From positions 930,001 to 994,000 of the forward strand of contig NZ_CP022584.1 in assembly GCF_002240225.1 (NCBI RefSeq): a DNA stretch of 64,000 nucleotides. Direction: 5' to 3'. The DNA is from Paenibacillus physcomitrellae (GTDB lineage: Bacteria; Bacillota; Bacilli; Paenibacillales; Paenibacillaceae). Below the pieces are notes generated by a model. That model saw only the letters and a program-made list of their open reading frames with translations, had not been told where the DNA came from and searched no databases. Each line of letters opens with the position of its first letter. Within the stretch, counting starts at the first letter, position 1. The translations under genes and the position numbers were made by a program. This document shows, piece by piece, positions 34,965-43,710 of this stretch.

Positions 34965-36035
34965 TTATTCTACAACAACGCGCCAGCCGAACGGATCTTC
35001 GATTTTTCCTTTTTGAATGCCGGTAATCGTGTCATAGACGCGTGCAGACAATTCGCCGGTTGTTCCATCACCGATCATGAGCTTCTCGCCGTTCCAATGC
35101 AGCGAGCCAACCGGAGAAATAACGGCCGCTGTGCCGGTGCCGAACATTTCCTTCAGGCTGCCATCCTTCTGAGCTTGAACCAGCTCGTCAATCGAGATCA
35201 GGCGTTCCTCTACCTCTACGCCCCAGTGCTTCAGCAGATGAAGGACCGAATCCCGCGTAATCCCGGGCAGCAGTCCGCCTGTCAATGCAGGTGTAACGAC
35301 CTTATCGCCGATCCGGAAGAAGACGTTCATACTGCCGACTTCTTCGACGTATTTACGGTGCACGCCATCAAGCCAAAGAACCTGCGAATAACCAAGAGCG
35401 GAAGCGCCTTCCTGCGCTTTTAGCCCTGCCGCATAGTTGCCGGCGGTTTTGACATGGCCTACGCCGCCCACAACGGAACGTGCATATTCGGATTCTACGT
35501 AAATGGACACAGGCTTGATCCCTTCTGCGTAGTAGGATCCCACCGGAGACAAAATGATAATGAATTTGTACTGCTGCGAAGGTGAAACGCCTAAAGCAGG
35601 CTCCGTAGCAATCACGAACGGTCTAACATAAAGAGAGGTCTCCGGCGCGTCTGGAATCCAATCCTGATCGACCATAACCAGCTGGCGGAGGGCTTCAAGT
35701 CCCATCTCTTCATCAACCGCCGGAATACTCATACGATCGTTCGAGCGGTTCAACCGTTTCATGTTCATATCAGGACGGAACAGGAAAATTTGACCCGAGT
35801 CGGTTCTGTAAGCCTTTAATCCTTCAAAGATCGTTTGGCCGTAATGGAACACCTTGGCTGCCGGATCCAGTGAAATCGGCTGGTAAGGCACGATTCTTGC
35901 ATTATGCCAGCCTTTGCCTTCCTCGTAATCGAGAATAAACATGTGATCGGTAAAATATTTCCCGAATCCTAATTCGCTTGCAGCGGGTTTCGGTTTGGGA
36001 GTTGTAGTGCGTTCAATGTGGATTGTCTGTGTCAT
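34965..36035 (-). CDS. ilvE: Branched-chain amino acid aminotransferase
   Basis: 356 residues, AAAGGGTG before the ATG. Fold-type IV PLP enzyme: FHYGQTIFEGLKAYR, the RPDMNMKRLNRSNDR region, the PLP-binding Lys in GGVGHVKTAGNYAAGL, the E-V-G-S-MNVFF block, and TPALTGGLLPGITRDSVL. Length and motifs match the large (about 360) Bacillus/eukaryote-type IlvE. It transfers the amino group in the last step of Leu, Ile and Val synthesis. I see no T-box leader upstream. Confidence 0.95.
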   Translation of the reverse strand: MTQTIHIERTTTPKPKPAASELGFGKYFTDHMFILDYEEGKGWHNARIVPYQPISLDPAAKVFHYGQTIFEGLKAYRTDSGQIFLFRPDMNMKRLNRSNDRMSIPAVDEEMGLEALRQLVMVDQDWIPDAPETSLYVRPFVIATEPALGVSPSQQYKFIIILSPVGSYYAEGIKPVSIYVESEYARSVVGGVGHVKTAGNYAAGLKAQEGASALGYSQVLWLDGVHRKYVEEVGSMNVFFRIGDKVVTPALTGGLLPGITRDSVLHLLKHWGVEVEERLISIDELVQAQKDGSLKEMFGTGTAAVISPVGSLHWNGEKLMIGDGTTGELSARVYDTITGIQKGKIEDPFGWRVVVE

Positions 36036-36150
36036 GTCGTGTCACCCTTTATCGATAAGATTGTTCATTATATCGTAACCTATCTGACGCTAGATTGGAA
36101 ATATCTATTCTGGCCCCGAACTTTGTAAGATTTCAAGATAAGCCGCATTA

Positions 36151-36169
36151 ATGGCGTTCTCACGCCTTT
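36151..36169 (+). terminator. Orphan terminator-like hairpin upstream of the lipase gene
   Basis: GGCGT, TCTC loop, ACGCC, followed by TTTT on the plus strand, with no plus-strand gene ending here. It may be an attenuator of the lipase transcript or terminate an unseen short RNA. Confidence 0.35.
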
Positions 36170-36285
36170 TACAGGCTTAAAATGGGCATTTTTAATGGAT
36201 AGGACATTTTTTATCGTTATTGTTACGGGACAGTCACCTATTCCTCTCCCCCATCATACATAAAGGAGTAGAAGGGGGGAGGCAT

Positions 36286-37071
36286 ATGAACAGCAGCATT
36301 CATCATCAACGGGCCATATTTTTGGCAGCCGTCTGTTCGCAGACCTACGCCCAATTTGCCAATCCAGACGGTTTGATTGTCCTTCCTTCCCCTTACCGAA
36401 TCTGCCACATCATCAAAGCCAAGTCGCTCACCCATCAATGGGAGCCCTTCGGATTCATCCTGGAAGCTCCCGAAGAGCTGATTATCGCTTTCCGCGGTAC
36501 CAGCTCCACAACCAATTGGATCGCCGATATGCTGGCCTCGCAAACGAAATTCAAATATATTCAGGAAGATTGCCAGACCCATCGCGGTTTTACCTCCATT
36601 TATGCCTCAGCGCGCAAAGCACTCCTGAACGCCGCAGCGAAACTCCCGGCAAACAAACCTTTGTTTATTACAGGCCACAGCCTGGGAGCTGCTCTGGCTA
36701 CGTTGTGCGCCCTTGATCTAGCAGCGAATACCGCTTTCAAGTCGCCCTACCTGTACACGTTTGGTTCTCCGCGTGTAGGCGACCCTGCTTTTGCCAAAAC
36801 GTTCTCTAAATATGTACCAAACAGCTGGCGGTTCGCCAATCTGTTCGACATCGTCACGATGGCGCCGCCAGCCGTATACAAGCTGCCTAAACGGGAGAAA
36901 AGGTATTATTACAGCCATGTCCGGACCCCCTCCCCATTAACCTTCGTTAACGGAGCCTTTGGGCCCAACCATGTGATCGGCAGTTATTTTGGCGAGTTGT
37001 CCAAACTCGATCCCGAGTTTGCCCGGCAATTAAACGACAGCTGTCCCGGATTCTGCCCTGTACCTTTGTAA
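36286..37071 (+). CDS. Class 3 lipase family protein
   Basis: 261 residues from the ATG at 36286 behind GGGGGGAGG; the upstream extension has no site. Alpha/beta hydrolase of the fungal-lipase-like class 3: LIIAFRGTSSTTNWIADM (oxyanion region), nucleophile elbow FITGHSLGAALATL, catalytic Asp in NLFDIVTMAPP and His in PNHVIGSYF. No signal peptide, so cytoplasmic unless exported otherwise. It hydrolyses acyl esters; the physiological lipid is unknown. Monocistronic. Confidence 0.92.
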   Translation: MNSSIHHQRAIFLAAVCSQTYAQFANPDGLIVLPSPYRICHIIKAKSLTHQWEPFGFILEAPEELIIAFRGTSSTTNWIADMLASQTKFKYIQEDCQTHRGFTSIYASARKALLNAAAKLPANKPLFITGHSLGAALATLCALDLAANTAFKSPYLYTFGSPRVGDPAFAKTFSKYVPNSWRFANLFDIVTMAPPAVYKLPKREKRYYYSHVRTPSPLTFVNGAFGPNHVIGSYFGELSKLDPEFARQLNDSCPGFCPVPL

Positions 37072-37220
37072 TTCGACGGCTAGTCTCACCGGGGATGCTG
37101 TGCTTTCGCGATGTGCGCCTGGGATGTACTCCTGTGAGCTTGATCTTAGCCTTATCCCCCCGCCCGCCTGCCTGCCAGGTGATCCTCTTTCTTCCGGTGC
37201 TTTAGCCTTTTCTGCTTTTC

Positions 37221-37250
37221 TACATTCCGCTTTCCAGCATTCCGCTTTCC
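37221..37250. repeat. Two tandem 15-bp repeats in a polypyrimidine tract
   Basis: TACATTCCGCTTTCC followed directly by AGCATTCCGCTTTCC. They lie within a strand-biased C/T-rich stretch (about 37194-37275) that continues up to the stop codon of the FAD oxidoreductase gene. Confidence 0.6.
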
Positions 37251-37275
37251 TGCTTTTCTGTTTTTCGCTTTCCAG

Positions 37276-38400
37276 TTACAATCTTTCCAGCGCACCCTCC
37301 AGCTTGTAAGGCTCCAAATCCAGATCCGGACTTTGGCCAAGCGCCAGCTTGGCTAACTGCAATCCTATGTATGGACCCATGGTCAGTCCGGAAGCCCCTA
37401 AACCATTGGCAACGAACAGCCCCTTCCAATCAGGCAGCGGACCGATCACGGGCAGAAATCCCGGTGTAAACGGGCGAAAGCCTGCCCTCGCTTCCAGAAA
37501 CTCGCCATCTGACAGTCCTGGAGCATGCTCAAGCGCTTTGTTTAGCACTTCCTGTAATCCTCCCGCTGTGATCCGGGTATCAAAGCCGTTTGGATGATTT
37601 TCATGGGTAGCTCCAATCACGATCCGCTGGTCGGGAAAAGCCAGAATGTACTGATCACCAGGCGGCATCACCACAGGCCAGCGGCTAGTATCTCCCTCTT
37701 CCAGTCCCAGGTGTATAATTTGCGCTTTCTGATAAGTGACTTTAAAATCCACCTCTAAAGGCTCAAGAAGCTTGCCGGCCCATGCCCCGGCACAAACCAA
37801 TACGGCGTCAGCCTCGAGCTTCTGATTCTGGACAAGCACCCCGGTTACCCGGTTTCCATCGCAGCTGAGAACAGCCTCCCCTTTGATCTGCTTGGCTCCG
37901 TGCCGGACAGACGAGCGAAGCAGCGCATCCCGCAGCGCCCTTCCATCCACACGGGCTGCGCCCTCGACATAGAGGGCCGCGAACGCATCGCCAAGGGGAG
38001 GGAAGCACCGCTGCACCTCTTCCGGCTCAAGCAGTGACAGCTCACCCATTTCCGGAGCTTCCTCTTGTCTGCGCAAGGCGATTTGCTCCAGTCCGGCCAG
38101 CTTGTCCATATCCGGATCCAAACGCAGGGCGCCGACACGGGCGTAACCGGTATGTTTCTCCCCCTCCTGCTCAAGTTCAGCGATCAAGGCCGGGTAGAAC
38201 CGCGCCCCTTCTATGGCCAGCTTATACCAGGCCTGATTGCGCCTCTTTGAAATCCATGGACAAATAATGCCTGCTGCAGCATCCGTCGCCTGCCCGGGTT
38301 CATCCCGGTCAATGATGGTCACATCCGCGCCGCTTCGGGCCAGCTGGTAAGCCGTTGATGCGCCTAGAATTCCGGCGCCGATCACGATAATTTTTTGCAT
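37276..38400 (-). CDS. FAD-dependent oxidoreductase, D-amino acid/glycine oxidase (DAO) family
   Basis: 374 residues with AGAAGGA before the ATG. The dinucleotide fold is at the N-terminus (IIVIGAGILGASTAYQLARSG, then a DRDE acidic end). DAO features include AAAGIICPWIS near residue 42 and the C-terminal RAGFRPFTPGFLPVIGPLPD and NGLGASGLTMGPYIG. It oxidises an amine or D-amino/N-methyl amino acid with oxygen or another acceptor; the substrate is not readable. The AraC gene upstream ends 30 nt before it on the same strand, so they may form one unit. Confidence 0.9.
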   Translation of the reverse strand: MQKIIVIGAGILGASTAYQLARSGADVTIIDRDEPGQATDAAAGIICPWISKRRNQAWYKLAIEGARFYPALIAELEQEGEKHTGYARVGALRLDPDMDKLAGLEQIALRRQEEAPEMGELSLLEPEEVQRCFPPLGDAFAALYVEGAARVDGRALRDALLRSSVRHGAKQIKGEAVLSCDGNRVTGVLVQNQKLEADAVLVCAGAWAGKLLEPLEVDFKVTYQKAQIIHLGLEEGDTSRWPVVMPPGDQYILAFPDQRIVIGATHENHPNGFDTRITAGGLQEVLNKALEHAPGLSDGEFLEARAGFRPFTPGFLPVIGPLPDWKGLFVANGLGASGLTMGPYIGLQLAKLALGQSPDLDLEPYKLEGALERL

Positions 38401-38429
38401 ATTCAGCTTCCTTCTCCAATTAATTACTG

Positions 38430-39317
38430 CTAAGTATTGCTATTACTGCGAAATATCTGATACCGATTTCTATACGCTCCGGGAGTCATCGCCGCTGCCC
38501 TTTTGAACAGCCTGGTAAAATAATTAGGATCTCGAAATCCGCACATCTCTCCTACCCGTACAAGCGAATGATCCGTATAAGCAAGCAGGCGTTTCGCACG
38601 TTCGATTTGCAGATGATGCCTGAAGGCGATCGGGCTCATTCCCGTATGTTTCTTCAAACAGCGGGCCAAATAATCGAAGTGGTAATGCAGATCTCGTTCC
38701 ATCTCTGCAGAATTAAACGGCTTCTCCAGCCCTTCAGCCAGATAAGCCGCCACCTTCTCGCTCAGCCGGTAAGAAAGGGGAAGCGGGCCGCCTTCCCTTA
38801 ATCCATTTTGAAGTGCAATTAGCAGCTTTCCAAAGCCGATTTGCAGTTCATAGGTCCGGGAATAAGTTAACGTGTTGTGCAGATCAAGCAGCTCATTAAT
38901 CAGCGGCAGGACAGTTCCCATATCTACGTCCGCATACTTCGGGATATTCACCGCGCCGGTGGGCGGTTCGATGTCCTGATCCGTTCGCTGAAGCCGGGTC
39001 TGCCACTGGCTGTCAGGATCTAATACCCGAGCCCCTTCTCCCTGCGGATACCGGAAGTGAATCCAATAGACCTCGGTCTCCGATTCAGTTGGCCGGTACC
39101 CGCGATGGTGTTTTCCCGGTTCAAGGATCAACATTTGACCCTCGCCCACCTCATATCTCACGCCATTTTCTTCCATGTACAGCATACCCTTGGAGCACAA
39201 GATCAAATCGTACGCTTCAAAGCACCGCTCGGCGTGTGTAATTCCCGGCGGCCAGACCGTTTGCCCCACCGCTGCCAGAAGGGGAAAAGGAGGTACGTCC
39301 AGCTGCAGCATCTGCAT
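38430..39317 (-). CDS. AraC family transcriptional regulator (cupin sensor)
   Basis: 295 residues. N-terminal cupin-like sensor (CFEAYDLILCSKGMLYMEENG, GQMLILEPGKHHRGYRPT) and C-terminal double HTH (about 200-290) with MERDLHYHFDYLARCLKKHTG, IERAKRLLAYTDHSLVRVGEM and GFRDPNYFTRLFKRAAAMTP. Divergent, 133 nt apart, from a large glycoside-hydrolase-like gene, so it probably activates that gene in response to a sugar. Confidence 0.9.
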   Translation of the reverse strand: MQMLQLDVPPFPLLAAVGQTVWPPGITHAERCFEAYDLILCSKGMLYMEENGVRYEVGEGQMLILEPGKHHRGYRPTESETEVYWIHFRYPQGEGARVLDPDSQWQTRLQRTDQDIEPPTGAVNIPKYADVDMGTVLPLINELLDLHNTLTYSRTYELQIGFGKLLIALQNGLREGGPLPLSYRLSEKVAAYLAEGLEKPFNSAEMERDLHYHFDYLARCLKKHTGMSPIAFRHHLQIERAKRLLAYTDHSLVRVGEMCGFRDPNYFTRLFKRAAAMTPGAYRNRYQIFRSNSNT

Positions 39318-39450
39318 CCCATCACCCTCTATCCAAAGATGTAGAAATTGTACTATATGAAGTAGAGATTGTCAGCTTTATCAGGTGCGTGGTTCAGGTA
39401 AAGTGGTAGATATCATCTGTTAATTTATGACGATAAGGGGATAAGCGATA

Positions 39451-41523
39451 ATGAGATTTCGTCAAGTTCATTTGGATTTTCATACCTCCGAAGCTATCGA
39501 AGGGATTGGTCAAAGCTTCTCCAAACAGCAGTTTCAGGACATGCTGAAGCTGGGACACGTCGATTCGATTACGGTGTTCGCCAAATGCCATCATGGCTGG
39601 GCTTATCACCCGTCTTCAGCTAATGAGACACACCCGCATTTATCTTTTGACCTGCTGGGTGCGCAGATTGAAGCGGCCCATGAAATCGGCGTCAAAACGC
39701 CGGTTTATCTGTCGGCCGGGTTGGACGAGAAGCTCGCCCGCAGGCATCCGGAATGGCTGATTCGGGATCAGCAGGAGCGAATCAGCTGGGTATCGGATTT
39801 TATGACGCCAGGGTACCACCAATTTTGCATGAATACCCTCTATCTGGACCTTCTGGCGGCACAGGTACACGAAGTTGTCGCCCATTATGACGCCGACGGG
39901 ATCTTCCTGGACATTGTGGGGGTAAGGGAATGTTACTGCCAATTTTGTGTGGCTGAAATTCGCAGACGCGGGTCTGACCCGCGCTGCGAAGAGGACATGA
40001 AGGTGATGTGGGAGGAAACGTATGCGAATTATGCCAACCGTATGAATGAAACGGTCCATGCGCTGAAGCCCGGGCTGCCCGTGTTTCATAACAGCAGCCA
40101 TGTATCCAGGGGAAGACGAGATCTGGTTCATCTGAATACGCACCTGGAGCTTGAATCTTTGCCGACCGGCGGCTGGGGATATGATCATTTCCCTTTATCG
40201 GCCAGGTACGCCCAAGGATTAGGTGTGGACTTTCAGGGCATGACAGGCAAATTCCATCTGTCCTGGGGAGAATTCGGCGGGTTCAAGCATCCGAACGCGC
40301 TCCGCTATGAAACGGCGCTGAGTCTGGCCAATGGCGCCCGCTGCTCGATCGGCGATCAGCTGCATCCGGCCGGGATGATGGACCCCGCCACCTATTCGCT
40401 GATCGGAGAAGCCTACCGCGAAGTTGAAGCAAAGGAACAATGGTGCCGGGACGCCGTCTCCATAGCGGACGTAGCCCTTCTGTCCGCTGAAGCGGCCGGC
40501 CATAGCTTCGGACGGCCGGAAGCCGACCTTGGGGCCGGGGACACGGGAGCCGTACGGATTTTACTTGAGGGACACTATTTGTTTGACGTCGTGGATACAG
40601 AAAGCGATTGGAGTTCTTATAAAGTGATGATTCTGCCGGACTCCATCGCGGTAACGGAGCCGCTTAAAGCCAAACTAAACGTGTTTCTGGAAAGCGGCGG
40701 CAAGGTGCTGGCCACCGGACGGTCGGGGCTGGCGCCGGATGGAAGCCGGTTTGAGCTCGAGCTTGGCGCCGTATGGCAGGATAACTCCAGCTTCAAACCC
40801 AGCTATATGCGCCCTGAGTTTGAACTTCCTTCCCTGCGCGGTTCGTCGTTCGTCGTGTACACGGAAGGCCAGGACGTGACTCTTGCTCCTAACGGAGTCC
40901 AACTGGCTCAAAGGGAAAATCCTTATTTCAATCGGGACCTGTTCACGTTCTCTTCTCATCAGCATACTCCCTCTAATCTGAAGGAAGCTGGTCCCGGCAT
41001 GACCGAAGGACCGAACGGTATTTATATCACCTGGAACCTCTTCGAGGATTATGCCCTGAAAGGAAGCCTTCCGGTTAAGGAAATGGTGAAGTACGCGCTG
41101 GACCGCCTGCTGGCATCTGCAACTGCCGCACCCGCTGGATCAGATGGTCCGGATGGTTCAGATAGATCAGATAAACTAGAAGGTTCAGGTGATTCAGATG
41201 ATTCAGGCGGTTCAGGTGGTAAAACGATAGAGGTCAACCTCCCCGCCCAAGGCATCGTTACCCTGCAGCAGCAGAACGCCGACAACCGCTGGGTCGCTCA
41301 CTTGTTATACGGTCCACCTGTAAGAAGGGGACAAAACGTAGAGGTGATCGAAGATCTGCCTGTTCTGGCCGATACCAGATTGTCCGCTGCTGTAACTGAG
41401 GAAGTAAAACAAGTTTATTTGGCCCCACAAGGTACTTCTCTTCCTTTCCGGCAGAATAGAGGCATTGTTACCTGTTCGATTCCGGCCTGGTCCTGCCATC
41501 AAATGGTCGTGCTTCAGTTTTAA
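39451..41523 (+). CDS. Glycoside hydrolase of the GHL6/GH151-like (alpha-fucosidase-like) group
   Basis: 690 residues; AGGGGATAAG upstream of the ATG. N-terminal (beta/alpha)8 barrel begins MRFRQVHLDFHTSEAI, with HHGWAYHPS, YLSAGLDEK, DGIFLDIVG (candidate catalytic region) and LSWGEFGGFKHPNALRYE. A beta-galactosidase-trimerisation-like alpha/beta domain follows (about 345-480), then a small C-terminal beta domain. Proteins of this architecture include hypothetical glycosyl hydrolase 6 and the GH151 alpha-L-fucosidases first seen in Paenibacillus; the family choice is from memory. A Gly/Ser/Asp-rich insertion (41137-41222) splits the C-terminal part. No signal peptide: cytoplasmic. Regulated probably by the divergent AraC. 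Confidence 0.75.
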   Translation: MRFRQVHLDFHTSEAIEGIGQSFSKQQFQDMLKLGHVDSITVFAKCHHGWAYHPSSANETHPHLSFDLLGAQIEAAHEIGVKTPVYLSAGLDEKLARRHPEWLIRDQQERISWVSDFMTPGYHQFCMNTLYLDLLAAQVHEVVAHYDADGIFLDIVGVRECYCQFCVAEIRRRGSDPRCEEDMKVMWEETYANYANRMNETVHALKPGLPVFHNSSHVSRGRRDLVHLNTHLELESLPTGGWGYDHFPLSARYAQGLGVDFQGMTGKFHLSWGEFGGFKHPNALRYETALSLANGARCSIGDQLHPAGMMDPATYSLIGEAYREVEAKEQWCRDAVSIADVALLSAEAAGHSFGRPEADLGAGDTGAVRILLEGHYLFDVVDTESDWSSYKVMILPDSIAVTEPLKAKLNVFLESGGKVLATGRSGLAPDGSRFELELGAVWQDNSSFKPSYMRPEFELPSLRGSSFVVYTEGQDVTLAPNGVQLAQRENPYFNRDLFTFSSHQHTPSNLKEAGPGMTEGPNGIYITWNLFEDYALKGSLPVKEMVKYALDRLLASATAAPAGSDGPDGSDRSDKLEGSGDSDDSGGSGGKTIEVNLPAQGIVTLQQQNADNRWVAHLLYGPPVRRGQNVEVIEDLPVLADTRLSAAVTEEVKQVYLAPQGTSLPFRQNRGIVTCSIPAWSCHQMVVLQF
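41137..41222 (+). repeat. Low-complexity GGTTCAGATGAT-like repeats encoding a Gly/Ser/Asp linker
   Basis: Degenerate (GGNTCAGATNNT)-type repeats inside the glycoside hydrolase gene give GSDGPDGSDRSD then GSGDSDDSGGSGG. The linker joins the catalytic part and the C-terminal beta domain. Confidence 0.7.
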
Positions 41524-41580
41524 AGGGAGTCCGGCTTGTCCGTCATAACGGTCGATATCGGTCAGCCGGAAATTTAAAAA

Positions 41581-41607
41581 CCATCCGCTTCGGCGGATGG
41601 CTCTTTT
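41581..41607 (+). terminator. Terminator of the glycoside hydrolase gene
   Basis: 8-bp stem CCATCCGC/GCGGATGG closed by the stable TTCG tetraloop, followed by CTCTTTT. It also faces the convergent AraC gene. Confidence 0.88.
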
Positions 41608-41647
41608 AATCAACTAAGTGTCTAGGCTTGCAAGACTTTCGTTTCAG

Positions 41648-42535
41648 CTAATCTCTGACCGTACGTCTGACAGGCATCCAAATCTCACTCTTAAAATGCG
41701 GCGACGAAACATCGCTGCTTTCGTTCCACAGTATTTCCGGCCCTTCCGCTGCTTCGTAGCCCGAGGACGGAAACCACTCGGCATAAATTTGGCCCCATAC
41801 CTCCTGCAGCGCTTGAGGGAATGGACCCACCGCCGTAAAGACGGCCCATGTTCCGGCGTTAACTTCAAGGCAGTCCATATCCTCCGGACAAGCTTTCGTT
41901 GTGGCTGCCCCAATGAAATGGTCCAATTCGCCCTGCTCCTCCATCCGGCCCTCTGAAAAATTCGTAGAAGCGCTGATCAGCCCATACGGTTCTCTGCCCG
42001 ACAGCTCTTTGAGACGTTTGATTTTAGCTTCATCCAGACTCTCCCACATGGAAGCTATCTCCGGATTGACGCCCTCGAATTGGATCCGTACCCTTTTCTT
42101 CAGACCGGCGATTCGGAAAGCCTCTTGTTCTACGATACGGTAGTTCATTTCTTTTCCTCCCTTAATCGTTAATTGAAACGTCATTCGGGGAAAGGATTTC
42201 AGCGGCTGATCTTTACCTTTGGCCCTGGCATCCGAAGGCGTTACCCCATGGAAATTCTGAAAGGCTTTCGTGAAGGCATCCGGGGAGTTATAACCATAAG
42301 TCAGAGCAATATCAATGATTTTGTTTGCAGTGTGCTGCAAATCAACAGCCGCCAGGGTTAATCTTCTGCGCCGGATATATTCCGACAAGGGAATCCCGGA
42401 CAGGAAGGAAAACATACGTTTAAAGTGATACTCCGAACATAAGGCCAGCCTCGCTATTTCCTTATAATCGATCTCCCCGGCCAGATTCTCTTCGATATAA
42501 ACCATGGCCTGATTCATAGGCTCCAAAGTATTCAT
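41648..42535 (-). CDS. AraC family regulator with C-terminal GyrI-like effector-binding domain
   Basis: 295 residues. HTH domain at the N-terminus ([43 protein letters not shown]), GyrI/SOUL-like domain from about residue 130 ([18 protein letters not shown] ... [20 protein letters not shown]). The SbmC/Rob-type architecture binds drugs or other small molecules. No obvious target gene is adjacent: the next divergent gene is over 400 nt away in the opposite orientation. Confidence 0.9.
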   Translation of the reverse strand: MNTLEPMNQAMVYIEENLAGEIDYKEIARLALCSEYHFKRMFSFLSGIPLSEYIRRRRLTLAAVDLQHTANKIIDIALTYGYNSPDAFTKAFQNFHGVTPSDARAKGKDQPLKSFPRMTFQLTIKGGKEMNYRIVEQEAFRIAGLKKRVRIQFEGVNPEIASMWESLDEAKIKRLKELSGREPYGLISASTNFSEGRMEEQGELDHFIGAATTKACPEDMDCLEVNAGTWAVFTAVGPFPQALQEVWGQIYAEWFPSSGYEAAEGPEILWNESSDVSSPHFKSEIWMPVRRTVRD

Positions 42536-42790
42536 TTCGCCCTCCTTTCCTCATGAACAGCTTAACAAACAAGGTGAACGCGCATCCGACAGTTGGTGCA
42601 CCAAAATCGCGGAGGACCTTCGAGGGAAACATCGAGGAACCGATGAGAAGCCGCGAGGATACGCGAAGCAACCACGGCGAAACCAGTGGAGAATGCAGCG
42701 AAGAAACCAGTGAAGAAACCGATTATGCAGCAGATTAAGTTAACTGGAATATAACATAAAAAGCAGCCGGACTAACAGTGATGAAAACGG

Positions 42791-42830
42791 CTGACCTGCT
42801 GACCTGCTAACCCGCTGACCTGCTAATCTC
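42791..42830. repeat. Five tandem 8-bp repeats
   Basis: CTGACCTG, CTGACCTG, CTAACCCG, CTGACCTG, CTAATCTC. Non-coding, 160 nt downstream of the lipoprotein stop. Confidence 0.75.
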
Positions 42831-42840
42831 CTATAAAAAT

Positions 42841-42929
42841 CCGATAAACATCGGCTAGAACAAAAATAGCCCGTAAACCAAAACCGCTGTTTAAAGCGGT
42901 TGGTCCACAGGCTAGTCTGCCGGTTTACG
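42841..42929 (-). terminator. Compound structured region with three-way-junction potential, probably terminator of the lipoprotein gene
   Basis: Outer 8-bp arms CGTAAACC (42872-42879)/GGTTTACG (42922-42929) enclose a hairpin AACCGCT-GTTTAA-AGCGGTT (42882-42901) and a short CAG/CTG hairpin (42908-42919). A separate CCGAT-AAAC-ATCGG hairpin is at 42841-42854. On the minus strand AGCGGTT is followed by TTGGTTT and further by TATTTTTG, fitting termination of the gene ending at 42989. The junction-like fold may also be a small RNA. Confidence 0.5.
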
Positions 42930-42988
42930 ACTGGTAGTGAAGCTTTCCAGTTTGAGCTTCCTATTCTCTCCCTTGTATTCTTGCGTCT

Positions 42989-43537
42989 TTATTCTTTCAC
43001 TTCAGTTGCACCGGTCACTTTACCGTCAATCACGGCTGTGCTTTGCAGATCTGCGCTCTTGAAGTAGAGGTTTCCGTCAATGGTTGCCGTTTTGTCCAGT
43101 GAGAAACCGTTAGCTTCTACATAGACATCACCTTTCAACGTACCGCCCTGAATTTTGAAGTTTTCGCTTTGCACAGTCATTTTTGGTACAGTCAGCGTAT
43201 AAGAAGCCGTAATGTTATGATTCTCATCCTGGGAATAAAGCGCCAATTTGCGGTAAATGGCATTCTCAGCAGCGCCTTTATCATGGAATTCGCCGGATAC
43301 CGTCACTTCCTTATCTACGGTAAGGTCATTCAGAATCGCTACAATCCAGTTACCTTTATCACTCACTGCGGAAATAAACGGATCGGCCTGATTGACGATG
43401 GAAGCGGTGGTGACAGCGTCCGTTTGCTCTGCTGCCGTGCTTGCCGGAGTGTTTGCCGCATTGTTGTTGTTTGAACCGCATCCCGCCAGCACTGCGGCCG
43501 CAATTCCCATAACTACCAAACCTTTAATTACTTTCAT
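42989..43537 (-). CDS. Lipoprotein with a bactofilin-like beta-helical region, function unknown
   Basis: 182 residues, AAGGGGG before the ATG. Signal peptide with lipobox VLAGC; an Asn/Ala/Thr-rich linker follows to about residue 45. The C-terminal half has short beta-repeat-like turns (FKIQGGTLKGDVYVEANGF, ATIDGNLYFKSADL, AVIDGKVTGA) resembling a right-handed beta-helix of polymer-forming (bactofilin-type) proteins, but I cannot claim homology. Membrane-anchored on the outside. Single gene. Confidence 0.7.
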   Translation of the reverse strand: MKVIKGLVVMGIAAAVLAGCGSNNNNAANTPASTAAEQTDAVTTASIVNQADPFISAVSDKGNWIVAILNDLTVDKEVTVSGEFHDKGAAENAIYRKLALYSQDENHNITASYTLTVPKMTVQSENFKIQGGTLKGDVYVEANGFSLDKTATIDGNLYFKSADLQSTAVIDGKVTGATEVKE

Positions 43538-43633
43538 TGTTCAATTCCCCCTTAATGTTGTATCTGAGAGAATTATAAATAGAACGGGCATAACAAGTAA
43601 GTGATTAATTTCACAACCAATATAAAAAAATGC

Positions 43634-43654
43634 TCACAGGCTTGCTGCCCGTGA
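43634..43654 (-). terminator. Terminator of the isochorismatase-family gene
   Basis: TCACAGGC/GCCCGTGA arms (one G-T pair) with a 5-nt loop. On the minus strand the flanking sequence is GCATTTTTTT. Confidence 0.75.
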
Positions 43655-43710
43655 ACACTTTCTTTTTGCGATACTACGATTGTCTTGGAACGAAATGATT
43701 GGCTATCCGA

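Larger units (their letters stand above)
42536..42988. other. 453-nt gene-free stretch with purine-rich tract, 8-bp tandem repeats and foldable sequence
   Basis: From 42600 to 42740 the plus strand is purine-rich with GAAACCAGTG-type near repeats and an open frame that has no ribosome binding site (rejected as a gene). Then come the 8-bp repeats (42791-42830) and the hairpins at 42841-42929. Confidence 0.5.

Noticed and set aside
37152..37429. Short minus-strand frames in the polypyrimidine tract
   Set aside because: Lys/Arg/Ala-rich shadows continuing from the FAD oxidoreductase gene in other frames.
42553..42738. 61-residue purine-rich plus-strand frame
   Set aside because: No ribosome binding site (the purine/pyrimidine signal there is the minus-strand AraC site), and low-complexity Glu/Ser/Thr composition.
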